NCBI GenBank assembly: GCA_018823285.1
Contig: JAHJIQ010000042.1
Coordinates: 1-64,000 of the forward strand
Direction of reading: 5' to 3'
Source of the DNA: Pseudomonadota bacterium
GTDB taxonomy: Bacteria > Desulfobacterota > Desulfobulbia > Desulfobulbales > JAGXFP01
DNA: 64,000 nucleotides
Below the pieces are notes generated by a model. It was not told the origin of the DNA. It ran no database searches and saw only the letters and a list, made by a program, of their open reading frames with translations. Positions 43,610-52,928 of the stretch are shown piece by piece. The number at the start of each line of letters is the position of its first letter. The stretch's first letter is position 1. The position numbers and the translations under genes were made by a program.

Positions 43610-45829
43610 CTATCCCTCGGCCAGATGTCGGTTGATGGTTGCGATCAGGTCGGCTCCTTTAAATGGTTTCGGCAAGATGTCGCAGAACCCGTATTCCCGG
43701 AAGCGGGAGATAACCGGATCATTGGAATAACCGCTTGAGACAATCGCCTGGACATCCGGATCGATTTCCCGCAGCCTCTGCAGGGTTTCGATGCCGCCCA
43801 TCCCTCCGGGGATTGTGAGATCCATGATCAGGAGGTCGAAGGGGGTCTTTTTCTCCATCTCCTCCCGGTACTTCCGGATGGTCGTCTCGCCATCCGGAGC
43901 TGTTTCCGCATCATGGCCGTACATCATGATAATTTCCGCAAGTGATTCCCGGATGAGTTCCTCATCATCCATGATCAGAATTCTGCCGCCTGATTTTTCG
44001 CCGGTCGGTAATGATTCGGCCGGACCGGGATTCGGCGGAAATGCAGCAGCCGGCAGGTAGATATTGAATATGGTTCCTTTGTTGCCGGTCGATTCAACAC
44101 CGATGAGTCCGCCATGATTTCTGATGATCGAATAGCAGGCGGCGAGTCCGAGACCCCGGCCACTTCCCTTGGTAGAAAAATAGGGATCAAAAATATTCTG
44201 CTGCTCGTCCCTGCCGATCCCTTTTCCCTTGTCGATCACGGAGACCAGCACGTAGTTTCCCGGTTTGAGAGCAGGGGTGTCCCGCTCGGAAATCGTAACA
44301 TTCCTGGCGGTGATGGAGATGATGCCGCCTTTGGGGGAGGCTTCCTCTGCGTTCAGCACCAGATTCTGGATGACCTGACTGATCTGGTCGGGATCGATAT
44401 CGACCGGCCAGAGGTCGGAGGGAAATTGATGGTTTACCCGAATGTCTTTGCCGCTCAGAACGAAACCTGCCGAATCGGCAATGATCTCATCGATCGGGGA
44501 GGATTTTTTGATCGGAGCGCCACCTTTGGAAAAAGTGAGGAGCTGCTGGGTCAGGCCTCGGGCACGCATCACCGCGTTTTCGCAGGCGGTCAGTTTGTCG
44601 AGAAAAAGTTCAGGGTCCCGGTGGTGGGTTCTGGTCAGGGAAAGGGTGGTGCTGATGGCGGTGAGGATATTGTTGAAATCATGGGCGATGCCTCCCGCGA
44701 GATGCCCGAGGGATTCGATTTTGCCGGTGGCGAGAAGTTCCCGTTCCATCGCGGCCCGTTCCCTGATCATTGAGTTGAAGGCGAGGATCGCGTCCGAGAC
44801 CTCGCCGGTGCCTTTTGTTGCGAGGGGCTCGACCTCTTCCTTTTTCCCGAAACGGTCAAGGGCGTGAGTCAGATTGATGAGGGGCCGGAAGTAGCTTCTC
44901 GCCGCGAGAACGGAACAGATGAGCAGCAGGATTAAAAAAGTTGAGATAAAGATGGTTGCCGGCCTGATCACGTCATTCACATGGCCGGCGATGATCCTTT
45001 TCGGTGCCTGAACAAAGACGGTCCAGCCGGAAAGTTCAACTTCGGAGGCGGATGAATACCATTCTTCACCCTGGTAGAAATACCTGTCCAGTCTGGAGAC
45101 GTTGCCGCCGGCAAGCATTGTGGAAACGGCAGGGTGGGTGCTGAAGTCGAGAGGCTGCAGGTTGTTCCGGTCGATGGTCTGGTGCGAGTGGGCGATCAGC
45201 AACCCCCTTTTGTCAACCAGGAAAACCTGCCATTCGTCCGGCAGGGAGGCGCGGGTAATCGCATTGTACAAAATCGGATTTCGATCGGCAAAACCGATGG
45301 GGGCCGACAAAACACCAAGGGGTGCGCCATCTTCACCGACAATGGGGGTGGCAATATGAACCGAAAGGTTTCCGGAGCGGGAGACCTGGGTCTCGGAGAC
45401 CATTGACTTCTGTTCGAACATCGGCACCCTGAAGTAATCGCGGTCGGAACGGTCGGCACCTCTTCTTTCCGGTTTGGAATGCCGGGAAATGACGGTGCCG
45501 TTATGGTCCATCACCATATGCCAGAGGAAAAACGGGCTGATGGTGGACACTTCCTGCAGGTAGGGGTCGAGAATGCTCCGGTCCATGGAACGGACTTTGG
45601 TTGTCCTGGCAACGGCCTCAAGATTGGCGGCGGCCTGGGCAAGGTTGTGGTTGAGCTTGCCGGCCACTGAAGAGGCATAGTTTCTGATGATGTGTGATTC
45701 CTGAATAAGGATGCTGTTTTTCAGGGTTGTATTCATCGAGGTGAAGAGTGCCAGTACGGAGCAGAGAAAGATGATCGACAGTCCGGTAAGGACCTTCCCC
45801 TGAATCGATCTGAAAAACTTTCCTGGCAT
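43610..45829 (-). CDS. Hybrid histidine kinase with dCache sensor and receiver
   Basis: A 739-residue protein: TM1 (about 12-32), dCache-like periplasmic domain (about 35-285, with WHMVMDHNGTVISRHSKPERRGADRSDRDYF and HIATPIVGEDGAPLGVL), TM2 (about 288-310), HAMP-like linker, H-box LGHLAGGIAHDFNNIL, HATPase (DKGKGIGRDEQQNIFDPYFSTKGSGRGLGL) and a C-terminal receiver (ILIMDDEEL, MDLTIPGGMGG, LPKPF). GIAHDFNN is typical of hybrid kinases with an internal receiver. The cognate output is not in view. Confidence 0.94.
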   Translation of the reverse strand: MPGKFFRSIQGKVLTGLSIIFLCSVLALFTSMNTTLKNSILIQESHIIRNYASSVAGKLNHNLAQAAANLEAVARTTKVRSMDRSILDPYLQEVSTISPFFLWHMVMDHNGTVISRHSKPERRGADRSDRDYFRVPMFEQKSMVSETQVSRSGNLSVHIATPIVGEDGAPLGVLSAPIGFADRNPILYNAITRASLPDEWQVFLVDKRGLLIAHSHQTIDRNNLQPLDFSTHPAVSTMLAGGNVSRLDRYFYQGEEWYSSASEVELSGWTVFVQAPKRIIAGHVNDVIRPATIFISTFLILLLICSVLAARSYFRPLINLTHALDRFGKKEEVEPLATKGTGEVSDAILAFNSMIRERAAMERELLATGKIESLGHLAGGIAHDFNNILTAISTTLSLTRTHHRDPELFLDKLTACENAVMRARGLTQQLLTFSKGGAPIKKSSPIDEIIADSAGFVLSGKDIRVNHQFPSDLWPVDIDPDQISQVIQNLVLNAEEASPKGGIISITARNVTISERDTPALKPGNYVLVSVIDKGKGIGRDEQQNIFDPYFSTKGSGRGLGLAACYSIIRNHGGLIGVESTGNKGTIFNIYLPAAAFPPNPGPAESLPTGEKSGGRILIMDDEELIRESLAEIIMMYGHDAETAPDGETTIRKYREEMEKKTPFDLLIMDLTIPGGMGGIETLQRLREIDPDVQAIVSSGYSNDPVISRFREYGFCDILPKPFKGADLIATINRHLAEG

Positions 45830-46054
45830 ACCCCCCCCTGGCTCGATTGAACTGGTTCAGAGAACTGAAGATTCCCGGTCGCTAAATGATCAAAAAAATT
45901 CTCTCAGCGAGGATCTGTGATCGGGAATCAAATGCAAACAGAAGATTTATACCATATACGATAATGTCAGGCAATTGACTCTCCAGGCGGAGCGGTATCC
46001 TAACTGGACGAAGGAATGTTTCCCGCCTTACGATAACTTCTGCAGGAGAATATC
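45830..46054. other. Intergenic region before the hybrid kinase
   Basis: 225 bp between the BASS transporter stop and the hybrid kinase start. Nothing beyond AT-rich candidate promoter sequence was seen. Confidence 0.4.
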
Positions 46055-47035
46055 TCAATGACCGGAAGGGACAAAAACGAAGTCGGCAAGCTTGATGAAC
46101 CAGGCGGCAGACTGTACCTGGATGATGTAGGAGATGGTGATGATCAGGGCTGCATCCGAACCGGTGCTGCCGAAGGTGTTCATGGCGATGGCCAGGGCGA
46201 TCGAAAGATTGCGGATCACCGTGCCGTAGACCAGGGCGACCGCATCGTCCCGGGTAAAGAAGAAGCGGCCGATGAGGGTGCTGACTGAAAAATTCACCAC
46301 GTAGAAGATCAGGAGCGGGGCAACGATGGCGGCGAGAATTTTCGGGTTGGCGGTGATGGTCGAGGCCTTCATCGCCAGGGCGACAAAAACTATGGCAAGG
46401 ACGCCGATGGTTGAGAGGGCAGGGAACCTGGGAGCGACCTTTTCCTTGAATTCTGTCGGGGAGAATCGGGAAAGCAGCATTTTTCTGGTCAGGTAACCGG
46501 CAATCATCGGGATAAAAACTATATAGAGGATCTGTCTGCTCATCATCACCGGGTCGACATCAACCCTGGTGCCCATCAGCCACTGAATGTAGAGAGGGGC
46601 GGCCAAGGATCCCGCCAGCAGGCCGATCGCGGTAAGATTAAAAGCAGCGCCGGTGTTGCCTTTGGCGAACCCGGTCCAGGAGATGGTCATGCCGCTGCTC
46701 GGCAGCAGGGCCACCAGCAGGAGGCCGAGGGCCATGTAAGGGCGATCGGCGAGAAAAAAAGTGCCGAGCGCGTAAGCGAGAAAAGGGATGATCATAAAAT
46801 TGATGATCAGGGCGCTGATCTGGATTCTGAAATTGCTGATCCCGTCCTTCAATCGCTTGAAATCAAGGGTCACCATCATCGGGTAGACCATCAGAAAGGT
46901 CAGGGGCAGGATCAGTTTCCGGAGGCTCCGGACGATTTCCGGATCCTGGCTGACCCCAAAGAGAAATCCCGCAGTCATCATGACCGGAATGGCGATCACC
47001 AGTTTTTTATTTACGGCGGCAAGCAGTTTCCACAT
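46055..47035 (-). CDS. Bile acid:sodium symporter family (BASS/ACR3-like) transporter
   Basis: A 326-residue membrane protein with about ten TM helices: PLTFLMVYPMMVTLDFKRLKD, LPSSGMTISWTGFAKGN and AVALVYGTVIRNLSIALAIAMNTFG. These fit the BART superfamily (bile acid/arsenite permeases). The SSGM and RNLSIALA segments lie where sodium or arsenite sites occur in relatives, but substrate cannot be fixed. No ars genes are near; tatC follows upstream. Confidence 0.88.
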   Translation of the reverse strand: MWKLLAAVNKKLVIAIPVMMTAGFLFGVSQDPEIVRSLRKLILPLTFLMVYPMMVTLDFKRLKDGISNFRIQISALIINFMIIPFLAYALGTFFLADRPYMALGLLLVALLPSSGMTISWTGFAKGNTGAAFNLTAIGLLAGSLAAPLYIQWLMGTRVDVDPVMMSRQILYIVFIPMIAGYLTRKMLLSRFSPTEFKEKVAPRFPALSTIGVLAIVFVALAMKASTITANPKILAAIVAPLLIFYVVNFSVSTLIGRFFFTRDDAVALVYGTVIRNLSIALAIAMNTFGSTGSDAALIITISYIIQVQSAAWFIKLADFVFVPSGH

Positions 47036-47091
47036 GGGTTTTTGACTCCGGAAGGTTGGTGCGGGATCTGGGTTGACTGTTTATACACCAC

Positions 47092-47814
47092 TCAGATCTT
47101 CAGTATCCTGATTACGATGATCCCGAATTCGTACAAAAGATAGAGCGGGACTCCCATCAGCAGCATGTTGACCACATCCGGGGTCGGGGTCAGGAGGGCG
47201 GCGATGATGCTGATCGCGAGGATGGCGTAGCGGCGGTTTTTTTCAAAGGATTGCCGGGGGATAAGCCCTGATCTGGCGCCAAAGACCATCAGGATCGGCA
47301 GCTCGAAGATGATCCCGAAAGCCAGAATGAACACGGCGACGAAGGTGACGAATTTGCCGATGGAGATAATCGGCTGCAGCTGGGCGGACTGGAATTCGAG
47401 AAGGAATCTGACCCCGAACGGCAGGGTGATTGAATAGCAGAAAAAGGCACCGCTGTAAAAAAGAAGACAGGTAAAAAGAACAAACCAGCCGATGGACCCT
47501 GCCGACATCGCAAACGGCTTGGCCGCCGCCTTCCAGCCGCAGAAGATGATGCCGGGCATCAGAATGAAGAGTGCCGCGATCAGGGCCAGTTTGACGTGGG
47601 CCAGAAACGGTTCGGCGACGGAGAAAAATGCGAGCTTTTGCTCAAGGTGGTCCTGGAAGAAACGGAGCATCTGCGGGGAGAAAAAATAAAGGACCACGGT
47701 CACCACCGCAAGGGCGATGGCAATTCCCAGGATATATTTGCGGACTTCATTGATTGCCCGCACCGCCAGCAGGGCGGGGGAAGGGGTTGCGGCGGTGTCG
47801 GGCTTTTCGGTCAT
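47092..47814 (-). CDS. tatC: Sec-independent protein translocase TatC
   Basis: A 240-residue six-TM protein: LAHVKLALIAALFILMPGIIF, FAFGIIFELPILMVF-type block (written LAFGIIFELPILM) with its conserved Glu, and LTPTPDVVNMLLMGVPLYLLYEFGI. It is the receptor for twin-arginine signal peptides. No tatA/B lies next to it. Fifty-six bases upstream of the BASS gene on the same strand. Confidence 0.95.
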   Translation of the reverse strand: MTEKPDTAATPSPALLAVRAINEVRKYILGIAIALAVVTVVLYFFSPQMLRFFQDHLEQKLAFFSVAEPFLAHVKLALIAALFILMPGIIFCGWKAAAKPFAMSAGSIGWFVLFTCLLFYSGAFFCYSITLPFGVRFLLEFQSAQLQPIISIGKFVTFVAVFILAFGIIFELPILMVFGARSGLIPRQSFEKNRRYAILAISIIAALLTPTPDVVNMLLMGVPLYLLYEFGIIVIRILKI

Positions 47815-47861
47815 GGACGGTCGTTCATCAGCGGTGAAGAGGATTCGGAAAGAAAGTTAAG

Positions 47862-47971
47862 CTGAGTTGAGCAGCTCGTCTGCTCGTAGGAAACTTATAC
47901 CCCTCAAGGGGGTACTGAAGTGAGTACCCGAAGGGTGAAAGAATGATGAGTGAAGAGTTAAGAATGAAAAG
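47862..47971 (-). repeat. Element B copy 4 plus heptads
   Basis: AAGCTGAGTTGAGCAGCTCGTCTGCTCG, then ACTTATACCCCTCAAGGGGGTACTGAAGTGAGTACCC and GGGTGAAAG are the reverse complement of element B. It runs directly into four degenerate heptads (GAATGAT, GAGTGAA, GAGTTAA, GAATGAA) to 47971. Confidence 0.85.
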
Positions 47972-48015
47972 AACCTGCACTCAGTTCCTGTTGAAATCAC
48001 CTTTTTCAACCTTTC

Positions 48016-48840
48016 CTACAGATTTTCCCTGATATAGTTGACCCCGTTTCTGAACAGGGCCACACCCTGGCCTTCCTCGGGGAGGTCCTCCCTGGTCCAG
48101 CGGGGATGGTTTGTCCGGTGCAGAAATGCTTCGGGATGAGGCATCAGTCCGAAAAGGCGGCCGCTCGGGTCGCAGATACCGGCAATGGCGTCCGGCGAGC
48201 CGTTGGGGTTCAAAGGATAGTCCATGGTCGGTTTGCCGGTTTCCGGATCGGCGTAACGCAGGGCCACCAGTTTGTTGTCGAGGACCGATTGCATGACCTT
48301 GTCATTCAGGGTGACGAATTTCCCTTCGCCATGCCGGATCGGGAAATAGAGGGCGTCAAGCCCCCTGGTGAAGACACATGGTGAATCCGGGTCAACCTTC
48401 AGAGTCACCCAGCGGTCTTCAAAACGGCTGGAGTCGTTGTAGGAAAGACTGACCTGCCGGTCGTGGTAATTTCCGTTAAACCCGGGCAGAAGCCCGGTCT
48501 TGACCATCAGCTGGAAACCGTTGCAGACCCCGATAATCAGCTTGCCGTCATTGATGAACCGAACCAGCTGGTCCATCAGTTTCTCGCCGGTTTTCTTGAT
48601 CACCACATGTTTGAATCGGTGGGCGCCGGCCTGACCGGCCCCGAGATCATCGCCATCGAGAAAACCGCCCGGCAGGTTTAAGAAATGGTAGTCATCCAGC
48701 GAATACTCCCCGTGGATCAGTTCGCTCATGTGGACAATATCAACCTGGTCGGCGCCGCCCAGCCTGCAGGCATGGGCCATTTCCATTTCGCAGTTGGTCC
48801 CGTATCCGGTGATGACTATCGCTTTAACTTTTTCGGGCAT
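48016..48840 (-). CDS. purQ: Phosphoribosylformylglycinamidine synthase, glutaminase subunit
   Basis: A 274-residue class I glutamine amidotransferase: AIVITGYGTNCEMEMAHACRLGGAD, NLPGGFLDGDDLGAG, nucleophile in LIIGVCNGFQLMVKTG (C106) and the late MPHPEAFLHRTNHP with the catalytic His/Glu. It feeds ammonia to PurL in purine synthesis. GGAGGAG precedes the ATG. The gene overlaps the HD gene by 17 bases, closing the run secDF-ykgJ-HD-purQ. No purL is in view. Confidence 0.93.
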   Translation of the reverse strand: MPEKVKAIVITGYGTNCEMEMAHACRLGGADQVDIVHMSELIHGEYSLDDYHFLNLPGGFLDGDDLGAGQAGAHRFKHVVIKKTGEKLMDQLVRFINDGKLIIGVCNGFQLMVKTGLLPGFNGNYHDRQVSLSYNDSSRFEDRWVTLKVDPDSPCVFTRGLDALYFPIRHGEGKFVTLNDKVMQSVLDNKLVALRYADPETGKPTMDYPLNPNGSPDAIAGICDPSGRLFGLMPHPEAFLHRTNHPRWTREDLPEEGQGVALFRNGVNYIRENL

Positions 48841-49564
48841 CGGGTTCTCCTCCGTTTATTTCCATCTCAAGTCGGGCAAAAAATTCAACCATGAAATCAT
48901 GTCGTTCATCGGCCATCTTCCTGCCCGGCGGGGTCAGCATTCGCTCCCTGATCCGGATCAGTTTGACCATGAATTCACGGTATGCGGTATCTTCAACCGT
49001 ATAAGGGCTGGTTTCTGTGACATCTGCTTCCGTATTATGAAGGCGGGCTCCCACCTGACCGGCAAAAAGAAATGCCCGGCCGATGCCGATTGCGCCGATC
49101 GAATCCAGTTTGTCGGCATCAAAAAGAATCCTGGCCTCCAGTGAGAGCGGGGGGGTGTTATCGCGAAAACGGTGTGTGGCAATACAGTGGCAGATCTCGG
49201 AGATCTCACCGGGATGAAAAGCGTTCGCCGCGAGAAGCCCGGCAGCAAGTTCCGCGCCGCGTACAGCGTGGCAGATTTTGCCTTTGCTTGCATGTTCATC
49301 TCGCCGACCGATATCGTGCAGCAATGCGGCAGCGCTTAACACCTCAAGTTTTGCTCCCATCTCCCTTCCTATTGCCAGTGAAGTGGCATGGACCCTTTCG
49401 GAATGGTCGATCCCGTGGCACCCTCCATCGGCGTCGAGGAATGAGGTTGCAAGATCACGCAGTTTCCTGGTGAGAGCCTGGCCCAGCGGATAATCCGGAA
49501 AGCATTTGTCGCAGGGCGGCCGGCATGAAGCCGAAGACTCGATTTCTCTAGGTAAACAGTTCAT
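48824..49564 (-). CDS. HD domain phosphohydrolase
   Basis: A 246-residue protein with an HD domain: GIDHSERVHATSLAIG, ALLHDIGRRDE (HD pair), a later HRFRDNTPPLSLEARILFDADKLDSIGAIG. These metal ligands suggest hydrolysis of a nucleotide or phosphate ester; the substrate is unknown. The N-terminus has an extra Cys-rich stretch (CRPPCDKCF). Overlaps both neighbours by 17 bases. Confidence 0.88.
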   Translation of the reverse strand: MNCLPREIESSASCRPPCDKCFPDYPLGQALTRKLRDLATSFLDADGGCHGIDHSERVHATSLAIGREMGAKLEVLSAAALLHDIGRRDEHASKGKICHAVRGAELAAGLLAANAFHPGEISEICHCIATHRFRDNTPPLSLEARILFDADKLDSIGAIGIGRAFLFAGQVGARLHNTEADVTETSPYTVEDTAYREFMVKLIRIRERMLTPPGRKMADERHDFMVEFFARLEMEINGGEPDARKS

Positions 49565-50288
49565 ATTGAAGCTGGTGGATTACCCTTTTGAGCAGGGCTT
49601 CATCATCAAGGCCGGCAAATTGGCTGTTCCCCTCCATGTTGCAGTTGTTGAGGGTTGGAATGGTGTTCTGACTTTTCCTGAAACCATCGAGATCGTAGAG
49701 GACCATAAACCTGTTCATCTGCTCCCGGTCTGGCCTGAACCCTTCCCTGATTTTCGGATGATGGGTAATTTTCATCATCAGGTCATTGATGCGATTGTAT
49801 GCATCAAGCCCCTGGTCATCGCTCCAGGTTGTGACCGTTCTCTCCTCTCCGTCGGAGAAACCGCGGCAATGGGGTTCAGTCAGGAGAACGAAGAAATCAG
49901 AGGGTTTGCCGTCATGATCGAGAAAGGCGGCGCGGCCGACCGGATATGCCCGGCAGGCGCCCGGACGGTCTTGGTAAACCGAGCAGCCGGTATCGGTGAC
50001 AAAGGGGCAGCTCGCCCTGCCGTCATCGATCATCGCCAGAAAGACCTGGGGAAATGCCTCGCCTTCCGCAAGTTCCACCACCGTGTAGCGGTCGAGGAAC
50101 TCGCCGGATGTGATCCGCAGACCCTTGCGAAGCCTTAAGACATCATACGGGGTGAGAGCCAGATCAAGCTGGCGGCAGCATTCATTAAAACACCGGACGG
50201 TCGGACCGCAGCGGAAGGAAAACTTTTCATTCTTTTCGAGTTCGCAGACGTGTTCCGGCAGATCCAGGCTGCTCATTGCATCAGCCAT
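49548..50288 (-). CDS. YkgJ family cysteine-cluster protein
   Basis: A 246-residue protein with a Cys cluster typical of YkgJ (CxxxCCR type): FRCGPTVRCFNECCRQL, CPFVTDTGCSVYQDRPGACRAYPVG and PHCRGF. The Cys residues should bind zinc or an iron-sulfur centre. Function unknown. It starts 6 bases past the secDF stop and overlaps the HD gene by 17 bases, so it is part of one transcript. Confidence 0.9.
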   Translation of the reverse strand: MADAMSSLDLPEHVCELEKNEKFSFRCGPTVRCFNECCRQLDLALTPYDVLRLRKGLRITSGEFLDRYTVVELAEGEAFPQVFLAMIDDGRASCPFVTDTGCSVYQDRPGACRAYPVGRAAFLDHDGKPSDFFVLLTEPHCRGFSDGEERTVTTWSDDQGLDAYNRINDLMMKITHHPKIREGFRPDREQMNRFMVLYDLDGFRKSQNTIPTLNNCNMEGNSQFAGLDDEALLKRVIHQLQYELFT

Positions 50289-50294
50289 CCCGTA

Positions 50295-52406
50295 TCAGCT
50301 CTTGCGCCAGAGGTGCAGGAGCGGGCTGGCGGTAAAGATTGAAGAGTAGGTCCCGACCATGATACCGAGGAACAGGGCCAGGGAGAAATCCCGGATCACC
50401 ACCCCGCCGAGGATCAGCAGGGCCAGGAGGACCAGACCGGTGGTCAGCGAGGTGACCACCGTCCGGCTGATGACCTCGTTGATACTCTGGTTGATGATTT
50501 CGATCAGGTTTGCGGAAGAACCGGACTTCTTGGTGTTCTCCCGGATCCGGTCAAATACGACCACCGTGTCGTTCAGGGAATACCCGGCCAGGGTCAGGAG
50601 CGCGGTGATGATCAGCAGGGTGATCTCGATATCGAGAAGAAAACAGAGGCCGAGGACCACGAGGACATCGTGGAAGGTGGCGATAGCTGCCGCGACCCCG
50701 AAGCGGATGTCAAAACGTAGCGCCAGATAGCAGATCACCCCGATAAGCGAGATGAAAATTGCCTGCAGGGCCTTGTTGCGGAGGACTTCGCTGATCGAGG
50801 AGCCGATGGATGACTCGCTTTCCATCTCAAACTGCGCCTCCGGCATTTTCTCCTGCAGCAGGTTTGTAATGTTGGCGGTGAGGTCGCCGACAATCTTCTG
50901 CGACTTCTTGACCCTGACGATCAGGCGGTTTTCGTCCTCTACCCGCTGGGGCTGTGCGCCTTCAAGCTCGCTGGAGTTCAGGGCCTTTCTGACATCTTCC
51001 AGGGCGAAAGGCTGGGCGGCCTTGTACTGGACAATGGTGCCGCCGGAGAAATCGACCCCGAGGTTCGCCTCCCCTCTCAGGATCTGGACAAAGGCGAAGA
51101 GCCCGATCAGGACCATGATCCCGGAAATCGAAAAAGTGATGTTCCGGATGCTCATGTAATCGAGTTTCGGTTTTTTGAACAGTTCGAAGAATCGAAGCGG
51201 TTTCAGCCACTTTTTGCTGTGCAGGACATCATAGACCAGTCTGGTGCCGAAGAGGGTGGTGAAGAGATTGAAGGTGACGCCCAGAGAGAGGGTGATCGCA
51301 AAACCCTTGATCGGTCCGGTGCCGAACAGGAAGAGGGCGAGGGCGGTGATCAGGGTGGTTACCTGGGAGTCGACAATGGTCCAGAACGCCTTGTCGTAGC
51401 CGCCTTCGACCCCGGATTTCACCGATTTGCCGAGGGCGAATTCCTCCCGCATGCGCTCAAAGATCAGAATGTTCGAGTCAACGGCCATGCCGATTGAAAG
51501 GATGATACCGGCGATACCCGGCAGGGTCAGGGTCGCGTTCATCGAGGCCAGACCGGCGAAAAGCAGCAGAACATTAAAAACCAGGGCGGAGTTCGCGATC
51601 ACTCCTGAAAGACGGTAATAGAACATCATGAACAGGAAGACCAGGGCGGTGCCGAGTAAGCCCGCCATCAACCCCTTGTGGATCGAGTCCCTGCCGAGGG
51701 AAGCGCCGACGGTCAGGTTCTGGATGATTGAAACCGGCGCCGGCAGGGCGCCGACCCGGAGCACGATCGCCAGGTCGGAGGCCTCTTCATAGGTGAAGCT
51801 GCCGGAGATCTGGGCCTTGCCGCCAAGGATCCGTTCCCGGATGACCGGCGAGGATTTGACGATCTCGTCCAGGATGATGGCAAAGCGCTTGTTGACGTTT
51901 TTCTCGGTGATCTGGCCGAAAAGTTTGCCGCCGTAACTGGTGAAATCCATGGAGACATAGGGTTCGTTAAAGGTCCCGCCGATCTGCGGCTGGGAATCCT
52001 GGACCATGTCACCGGTCATCATGACCTGGCTTTTGATCAGCAGCGGGGTGACGGTCTCAATTTTAATGCCGGTCGCATTTGACACCTTTTTCTCAAAATA
52101 GATCTCGGTGTTTGCCGGCAGGCGGCTCTGCAGAATGGAATTGAGCTGTTTGCGGCCTTCGGTCTGGGTGAGGTAGGCCTGCCGCTTATCAGCTTCGCTT
52201 CTCTGATCCTGCGGGTCGCTCCAGGTCGGCCAGACAATCGATTGTTTGGCCTGCTCAATCAGCCCGGTCAGGTCAACCCCGCCTTCCTCGTAGAGAAGTT
52301 TGAACTCAAGCTGGGCGGTTTTGCCGATGAGGTCGAGCGCGCGTTTCGGGTCTTTGACCCCCGGCAGCTGGACCACGATTTCATCGGCGCCCTGGCGGAT
52401 GATCAC
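50295..52406 (-). CDS. secDF: SecDF, main part after in-frame stop
   Basis: 703 residues from a GTG that could serve as a restart: rest of the SecD P1 domain (ADEIVVQLPGVKDPKRA), SecD TM block (GLLGTALVFLFMMFYYRL, MAVDSNILIFERMREE) and a full SecF (VDFSGGTIVQYKA, SLNDTVVVFDRIRENTKK, LALFLGIMVGTYSSIF). Together with 52494-52928 it forms one continuous SecDF fusion frame broken only by TAA at 52494-52496. SecDF uses the proton gradient to aid Sec export. Whether this part is expressed, by restart or read-through, is unknown; the restart lacks a good ribosome site. Confidence 0.9.
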   Translation of the reverse strand: MIIRQGADEIVVQLPGVKDPKRALDLIGKTAQLEFKLLYEEGGVDLTGLIEQAKQSIVWPTWSDPQDQRSEADKRQAYLTQTEGRKQLNSILQSRLPANTEIYFEKKVSNATGIKIETVTPLLIKSQVMMTGDMVQDSQPQIGGTFNEPYVSMDFTSYGGKLFGQITEKNVNKRFAIILDEIVKSSPVIRERILGGKAQISGSFTYEEASDLAIVLRVGALPAPVSIIQNLTVGASLGRDSIHKGLMAGLLGTALVFLFMMFYYRLSGVIANSALVFNVLLLFAGLASMNATLTLPGIAGIILSIGMAVDSNILIFERMREEFALGKSVKSGVEGGYDKAFWTIVDSQVTTLITALALFLFGTGPIKGFAITLSLGVTFNLFTTLFGTRLVYDVLHSKKWLKPLRFFELFKKPKLDYMSIRNITFSISGIMVLIGLFAFVQILRGEANLGVDFSGGTIVQYKAAQPFALEDVRKALNSSELEGAQPQRVEDENRLIVRVKKSQKIVGDLTANITNLLQEKMPEAQFEMESESSIGSSISEVLRNKALQAIFISLIGVICYLALRFDIRFGVAAAIATFHDVLVVLGLCFLLDIEITLLIITALLTLAGYSLNDTVVVFDRIRENTKKSGSSANLIEIINQSINEVISRTVVTSLTTGLVLLALLILGGVVIRDFSLALFLGIMVGTYSSIFTASPLLHLWRKS

Positions 52407-52493
52407 CGGCTCGGCGACCCCGAACTGGTCGATCCGGTTGCGGATAATCTCAAGAGACTGGTTGACCGCATTTTTATTGATGAAATCGATCTT

Positions 52494-52928
52494 TTACTCA
52501 CTCAGCGAAATGGAGATCTTCGGGAAGGTGCCTGCTTCGGACTGAATGTTGATCGCGAGGTCCGGGAAGTCTCCCTTCACGACGTCGCGAACGGTATCAA
52601 CCGCACCGACGTTGGGCAGGGTGAACACGACTTTGTTCGGGTCGTCGGACGGGGTCCTGACCACGGTGATCTTCTTTGCCGTCAAGTTGTCTTTAAGGTT
52701 CCCGGCGGCCAGGTCAAGGGTGTTCTCAATCGCTTTTGCCAGGTCAACCTGCAGGACCAGGTGCATGCCGCCCTGCAGGTCGAGACCCTGTCGCAGACCG
52801 GCAGGGGCGAGATATTTTTTCCACCAGTCAGGGACGTCTTTTTTGAAAGACGGGATAACGGTCAGGGCGGAAATGAATATGATGGAAATGAGCAGAGCAA
52901 CTTTCCATTTCAGAGATGTTTTCATCAA
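52494..52928 (-). pseudogene. secDF: SecDF N-terminal part ending at an in-frame TAA
   Basis: 144 codons from ATG 52928: TM1 (VALLISIIFISALTVIPSF) and the start of the periplasmic domain (LRQGLDLQGGMHLVLQVDLAKAI) of SecD, then a TAA after FPKISISLSE. The next codons in the same frame read KIDFINKNAVNQSLEIIRNRIDQFGVAEP, which is normal SecD sequence, so one base change (for example GAA to TAA) or a sequence error explains the break. There is no yajC before it. Confidence 0.85.

Noticed and set aside
52494..52496. Pyrrolysine or selenocysteine read-through in secDF
   Set aside because: The codon is TAA, not TAG or TGA, so neither recoding system applies.
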